DNA from: Nissolia schottii
Taxonomy: Eukaryota; Streptophyta; Magnoliopsida; Fabales; Fabaceae
Direction of reading: 5' to 3'
Length of the DNA stretch: 64,000 nucleotides
Assembly: GCA_003254905.1 (NCBI GenBank)
Contig: QANU01013949.1
Location: 186,001 to 250,000, forward strand
Each line of letters starts with the position of its first letter. Position 1 is the stretch's first letter. Made by a program: the position numbers and the translations under genes. A model generated the notes under the pieces. The model had not been told where the DNA came from. It did no database searches and saw only the letters and a program-made list of their open reading frames with translations. Shown here piece after piece: positions 60,801 through 64,000 of this stretch.

Positions 60801-61728
60801 ATTTATGTCCAAGAATACACCCAAGTAATCATTGAACTAAACTAAATGGCACTCATATTTGGGCATCTTTAGATGTTGCAGAACAAACATAGATAACATG
60901 GTCTTCATATAATTGTCCTATATAGGTGGGCCGGTTGCACTGTTTATTGCCATGGTGGGAGGATGCTACTGTGGATTTTATGATCAGTGGTGGTTATAAT
61001 GTTGCTTCCCAGATAAAAAAGGTATTTTTCAGTATTACAATACATGTTGATGAATGTTGTATTTGTCATATATTTTGTTTTCATGGCATTGGACATAGAC
61101 AACCTTTAACAATTGTCATAGACCAGTACTTTGAAATATGAAATTTCATCATGGCTATGATGCATATAAATTTTTATAATTCCATGAGGTGATGTAACTG
61201 TTCATATGATATACCCTTTTAACAATTACTACCGTTAGATCCTTGGAAGGTTGTTATCACTTATTAGTTTCTCTATGAATGCAGAAACTCTCTTGCATGG
61301 TGACTTCATTCCTGAATAAGATGTTTTTTGTTTTTTGAATTTGTTTAACAGGTGAAGCAAAAAACACTCATCATTTGGGGAGAGAATGACCGTGTCATCA
61401 GCAATAAGCTTGCAGTGGTTAGTTAGTACATAGCACCATTCTATAACGTGATGAACAAGAATGATATAACATGCCAGAAAAATCATGATCTTAGAATATA
61501 ATCTTGTTTCAGTTTATTTAACTTATTTTTGTTCCCTGCTAAAGTTGGCTTGTGATCTTTTTACTCTACCAGCAACTGCACTGTGAATTACCTGATGCAA
61601 TTTTACGCCAAATACCAGATTGCGGCCACCTCCCTCATGTCGAAAGACCAGCTTCTGTCCTCAAGTTCATTGTTGAATTTGCTCAGAGAGAGACCGCGAC
61701 GGCAAAACAATGTGTTTCAGCAGTATGA
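57881..61728 (+). CDS. Alpha/beta hydrolase, probably plastid-targeted
   Basis: Ten exons: 57881-58063, 58846-58940, 59026-59123, 59226-59275, 59501-59596, 59744-59833, 60114-60206, 60926-61021, 61352-61417, 61573-61728; 340 aa, all GT-AG and in frame. The first 55 residues are Ala/Ser/Thr-rich with few acids, compatible with a chloroplast transit peptide. The fold starts at PVVLLHGFD (oxyanion loop). The nucleophile elbow is VGPSLGS with Ser158; the acid is Asp280 in WGENDRVIS; the base is His308 in DCGHLPHVERP. A helical cap lies between about 178 and 262. The triad is complete, so an active esterase, lipase or related hydrolase is expected. The substrate is unknown. The start is the first in-frame ATG; a second ATG follows immediately. 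Confidence 0.93.
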
Positions 61729-63200
61729 AGGCTGAACACCAATTTTTCCAATCTCCAACTGAGAAAGCAACTTAGCAGTAAACAATTTGAGCAAGGAACC
61801 AGCAGCAGGTGATAGAGCTAAAGGATTATGTATTTTAGTTGTTTCTTCTGATTTTTTAAGTTACTCCTTGTCCAATTTATTATTGTTTTTTGCCATATTG
61901 AATTTTGTTATCAGTGAAAAGTGCATAAATGTTGTTCAGTGATCAGTTTTCTTATTAATTTCATCACGATATCATGATAAGTGACACTATCACACTAGTT
62001 GTAATTCATTCAGGAGGAACAGGACCTTGTAAAGCAATCAGTCATGGATAGATAATGTATGTGACGGTATCAGCATGATTGTTGGTAGGTAAGATTCCAA
62101 AATATACAAATTTCTGAATATCAGGCTTCTCTGCCTTTTTATTTAATTATTTTATGGCGAGGATTTGTTATGAAATCATAAAATCATAAAATGTAAGATA
62201 CAGTGTTTCAAGCAGGTTGGAAAATCAAAGAAACGATTCTTCGCATAGATAATTGTACAAGTATTTCAACAATGCTACCAACGGAGATTTGTGCTGAATG
62301 ATGTGTTTAGGTTATAGCATTACATAGTGGAAACACAAAAATCACGTGTGAAAAACAGATGTGAGGTCCCCCTAATTTTTTTTGATACACATTTGGGCCA
62401 GTTGGATTCTGGCACAACTACTCGGGGTCGTGAAGCACATTTTTAAAGTCTTTTCCCCCTTCTCAATCCCATTCATACCATATTTATAGACATTTTTCAA
62501 AGTAAATCTTTAAGTGTTATCTAAGAAAATGGATTTTTTCATGTAAATTTATTACATAACTTTGTCAAATTTGATATCTCACCTTCAATTTTTCTCTTAC
62601 TTTTATCTTGTATAGGTCTTATTTTTTCAATTAAAGTTGAGATATCACACATGAAAAAGTTATGTAAGAAAGATCCATTTCCTATTACTTAAACATTGGT
62701 TACTAAGGATGTTCCTTAAAAAAACGTCTATAAGAATGGTATGAATTATAAGAATGGTACAAATAACCGAAAATGAAGTGGATCAAATCTTCCTAATTTT
62801 TGCATAGTCTTTTCCTATTCTTTTGATTGTGTTCTCAAATCACAAAAATGCCAGCCAAAAGCCTTGCACCCTTTGTTTATTTCTCATTTGGCGGCTATGC
62901 ATGTGGTGGCGTCCAACTAAAATTATTCTCGTTTGATATCTCGACTTTTTCAGAAACAATTTCATCCAAGAGAAAAAGAAATTGGTCCACAGAATGAATG
63001 AGCAGCAGCCACAAGGGGTAAAAATGGAAAAAGAGAAAGAAGAATCACAAATGATCTCGTACTCCTTGATACATAGAGCTTTTAACCACCTTAACTTTAT
63101 CATTAATAATATGCAAAGTAAAATGGTCCAAATGGTACCAATAGGGTAGACCCAAGCACACGCGTATAATATTAATATGGCAGCTAACAAGTATTTCATT
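61729..63200. other. Spacer after the hydrolase gene
   Basis: Begins with the hydrolase 3' UTR. It contains one MITE (listed separately). The minus-strand frame 62840-63199 is Cys/Leu/Ile-rich with a hydrophobic start but has no family match, and I do not call it a gene. Confidence 0.45.
62471..62746. mobile_element. Inverted-repeat MITE, 276 bp
   Basis: The left arm ATTCATACCATATTTATAGAC... and the reverse complement of the right arm ATTCATACCATTCTTATAGAC... match at both termini. Inner matches follow (ATGGAT, TTACATAACTTT, GATATCTCA), so most of the element is a large imperfect palindrome. No clear target duplication and no coding content; the superfamily is not assigned. Confidence 0.75.
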
Positions 63201-63740
63201 ATTTAAGGGAAAGCGACATTCCAAGGTATTATAATAATAATAACAATAAGGATTAGGATCATGTTACGTACATCACTAAAACACAAGATACAAAGGTACA
63301 AGAACAAAATTTATAAATTAATATAATGATGACAAATGCAAATCATGCAGGAAGGTTGAAGAAATGGGAAGGTAGCCAAGTAGCATGAAATCAATCATAA
63401 ATATAAAAAATTGATTACACATGGGGGTAGGAGGGTTCCATTAAATTTAAAAAAAATAGTGCCTCTCATAGTCACAGATGTACAAATGTGAAGAAAAGCC
63501 AAAAGAAAACTGATAAGGGTTGTAACCTGCATTCGTAGTCAAAATCAAAATATATATCACCACTGAAAAAGGAACAAATTCCCTACTCTCCTCTTTTTTA
63601 TTCACATTGGTATAAAAAACAAAGATTGGGTTTACTTGAATTGATTATGTATGATTCCGCCAGTAAAATTACATGAATACCCTCCATCATGTGGTGGCAA
63701 AATCTCATCCACACATCAAATCCTAATCACTAGTATAACT

Positions 63741-64000
63741 TTAGACCCTCAAAACTAACCATAAGGTAAGAAGAAGGGGCAAAAGCAACTTGATGTTGGT
63801 GCCTTCCAAATGAGCCAACACAGCTCCATTGTTGTCATTTAAGCCACCAGTTGAAGATGTTGGACTAATTCCAAACACACTACTAGGACTACCCGTAGTT
63901 GTGCCTGTTCCAGTTCCTGTTCCTGTTCCTGTTCCAGTTCCTGTTCCAGTTCCTGTTCCTGTTCCACCGCCTGATGATGGTGTTATGGTGGAAGGTGATG
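63741..64000 (-). CDS. C-terminal part of a GPI-anchored Gly-Thr-repeat (X8-type) protein
   Basis: A minus-strand frame is open from the window edge (first full codon at 63998) to the TAA stop at 63743-63741. It reads SPSTITPSSGGG, a run of about ten Thr-Gly dipeptides, SPSSVFGISPTSSTGG, then NNGAVLAHLEG and a short hydrophobic end (LLLPLLLTLWLVL). A small-residue site followed by a hydrophobic tail at the extreme C-terminus is the pattern of a GPI-anchor signal. Many plant X8-domain (CBM43) callose-binding proteins at plasmodesmata have such a Thr/Gly/Ser-rich linker and GPI tail, but the X8 domain itself would lie beyond the window. Other GPI-anchored wall proteins remain possible. Confidence 0.65.
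   Translation of the reverse strand, partial: SPSTITPSSGGGTGTGTGTGTGTGTGTGTGTGTTTGSPSSVFGISPTSSTGGLNDNNGAVLAHLEGTNIKLLLPLLLTLWLVLRV
63904..63966 (-). repeat. Hexamer repeat encoding Thr-Gly dipeptides
   Basis: About ten tandem hexamers CCTGTT or CCAGTT (plus strand), in frame with the minus-strand coding sequence. Gain or loss of units would keep the frame. Confidence 0.9.

Noticed and set aside
62840-63199. 119-codon minus-strand frame with hydrophobic N-terminus
   Set aside because: Codon use and composition are those of AT-rich spacer; no homologous motif. A real secreted peptide cannot be fully excluded without transcripts.
1-64000. CRISPR arrays, bacterial operons, prophage or plasmid origins
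   Set aside because: No regularly spaced repeats with unique spacers, no polycistronic gene arrays and no ribosome-binding sites; gene structure is eukaryotic throughout.

Overview
This is nuclear DNA of a flowering plant. The evidence is introns with plant splice sites, a plant tRNA gene, plant-only families (SKU5-similar cupredoxins, an X8-type GPI-anchored tail) and many plant transposons (Copia, Athila-like, CACTA, Mutator, hAT, Stowaway, Helitron). AT-rich spacers around compact genes suggest a eudicot, and a legume is my best guess, but nothing here proves it. No bacterial, organellar or viral genome segment is present. One run of Ns (5553-5914) shows this is a draft assembly.

Layout. 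0-11.5 kb is gene-poor: a 2.1 kb deleted Copia element with intact LTRs, the N gap, and a 3.1 kb CACTA element that appears to sit inside an older MITE. 11.5-26.4 kb holds two same-strand SKU5-similar (SKS) genes, a tandem duplicate pair. Both encode 551 residues and share their last intron, but only the second has an intron near its 5' end. Between them lie an Athila-like LTR remnant, an old hAT-like element and a 2.7 kb CACTA derivative with a transposase relic. 27.1-33.7 kb is a 14-exon minus-strand gene for asparagine synthetase domain-containing protein 1 (634 aa), head to head with a tRNA-Thr(CGT) gene. 34.7-38.7 kb is an RNase H pseudogene and a decayed Helitron helicase. 39.1-42.0 kb is a nest of MITEs with a Mutator-like element. 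43.0-46.8 kb is a G3BP-like NTF2+RRM gene (469 aa). 48.4-51.3 kb is a 9-exon minus-strand erlin/SPFH gene (363 aa) with a GC-AG intron. 51.6-57.7 kb is again repeat-rich. 57.9-61.7 kb is a 10-exon alpha/beta hydrolase (340 aa). The window ends inside the C-terminus of a minus-strand GPI-anchored, Gly-Thr-repeat protein.

Function. These are ordinary, separately transcribed plant genes, not a pathway cluster. The SKS proteins act in the cell wall, erlin in the ER membrane, the G3BP-like protein in cytoplasmic RNA granules, and the hydrolase probably in a plastid. From memory, the ASNSD1, NTF2-RRM and SPFH homologues are also close neighbours on Arabidopsis chromosome 2, so this trio may be an old syntenic block; that needs checking. 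All exon boundaries were read by eye. Each complete gene model gives a whole number of codons and one open frame, which is strong internal support.

I found no convincing new biological system. The most informative observations are transposon archaeology (a Stowaway whose empty site survives in an adjacent duplicate, nested insertions with exact target-site duplications), the uneven intron content of the SKS pair, and the GC-AG intron.
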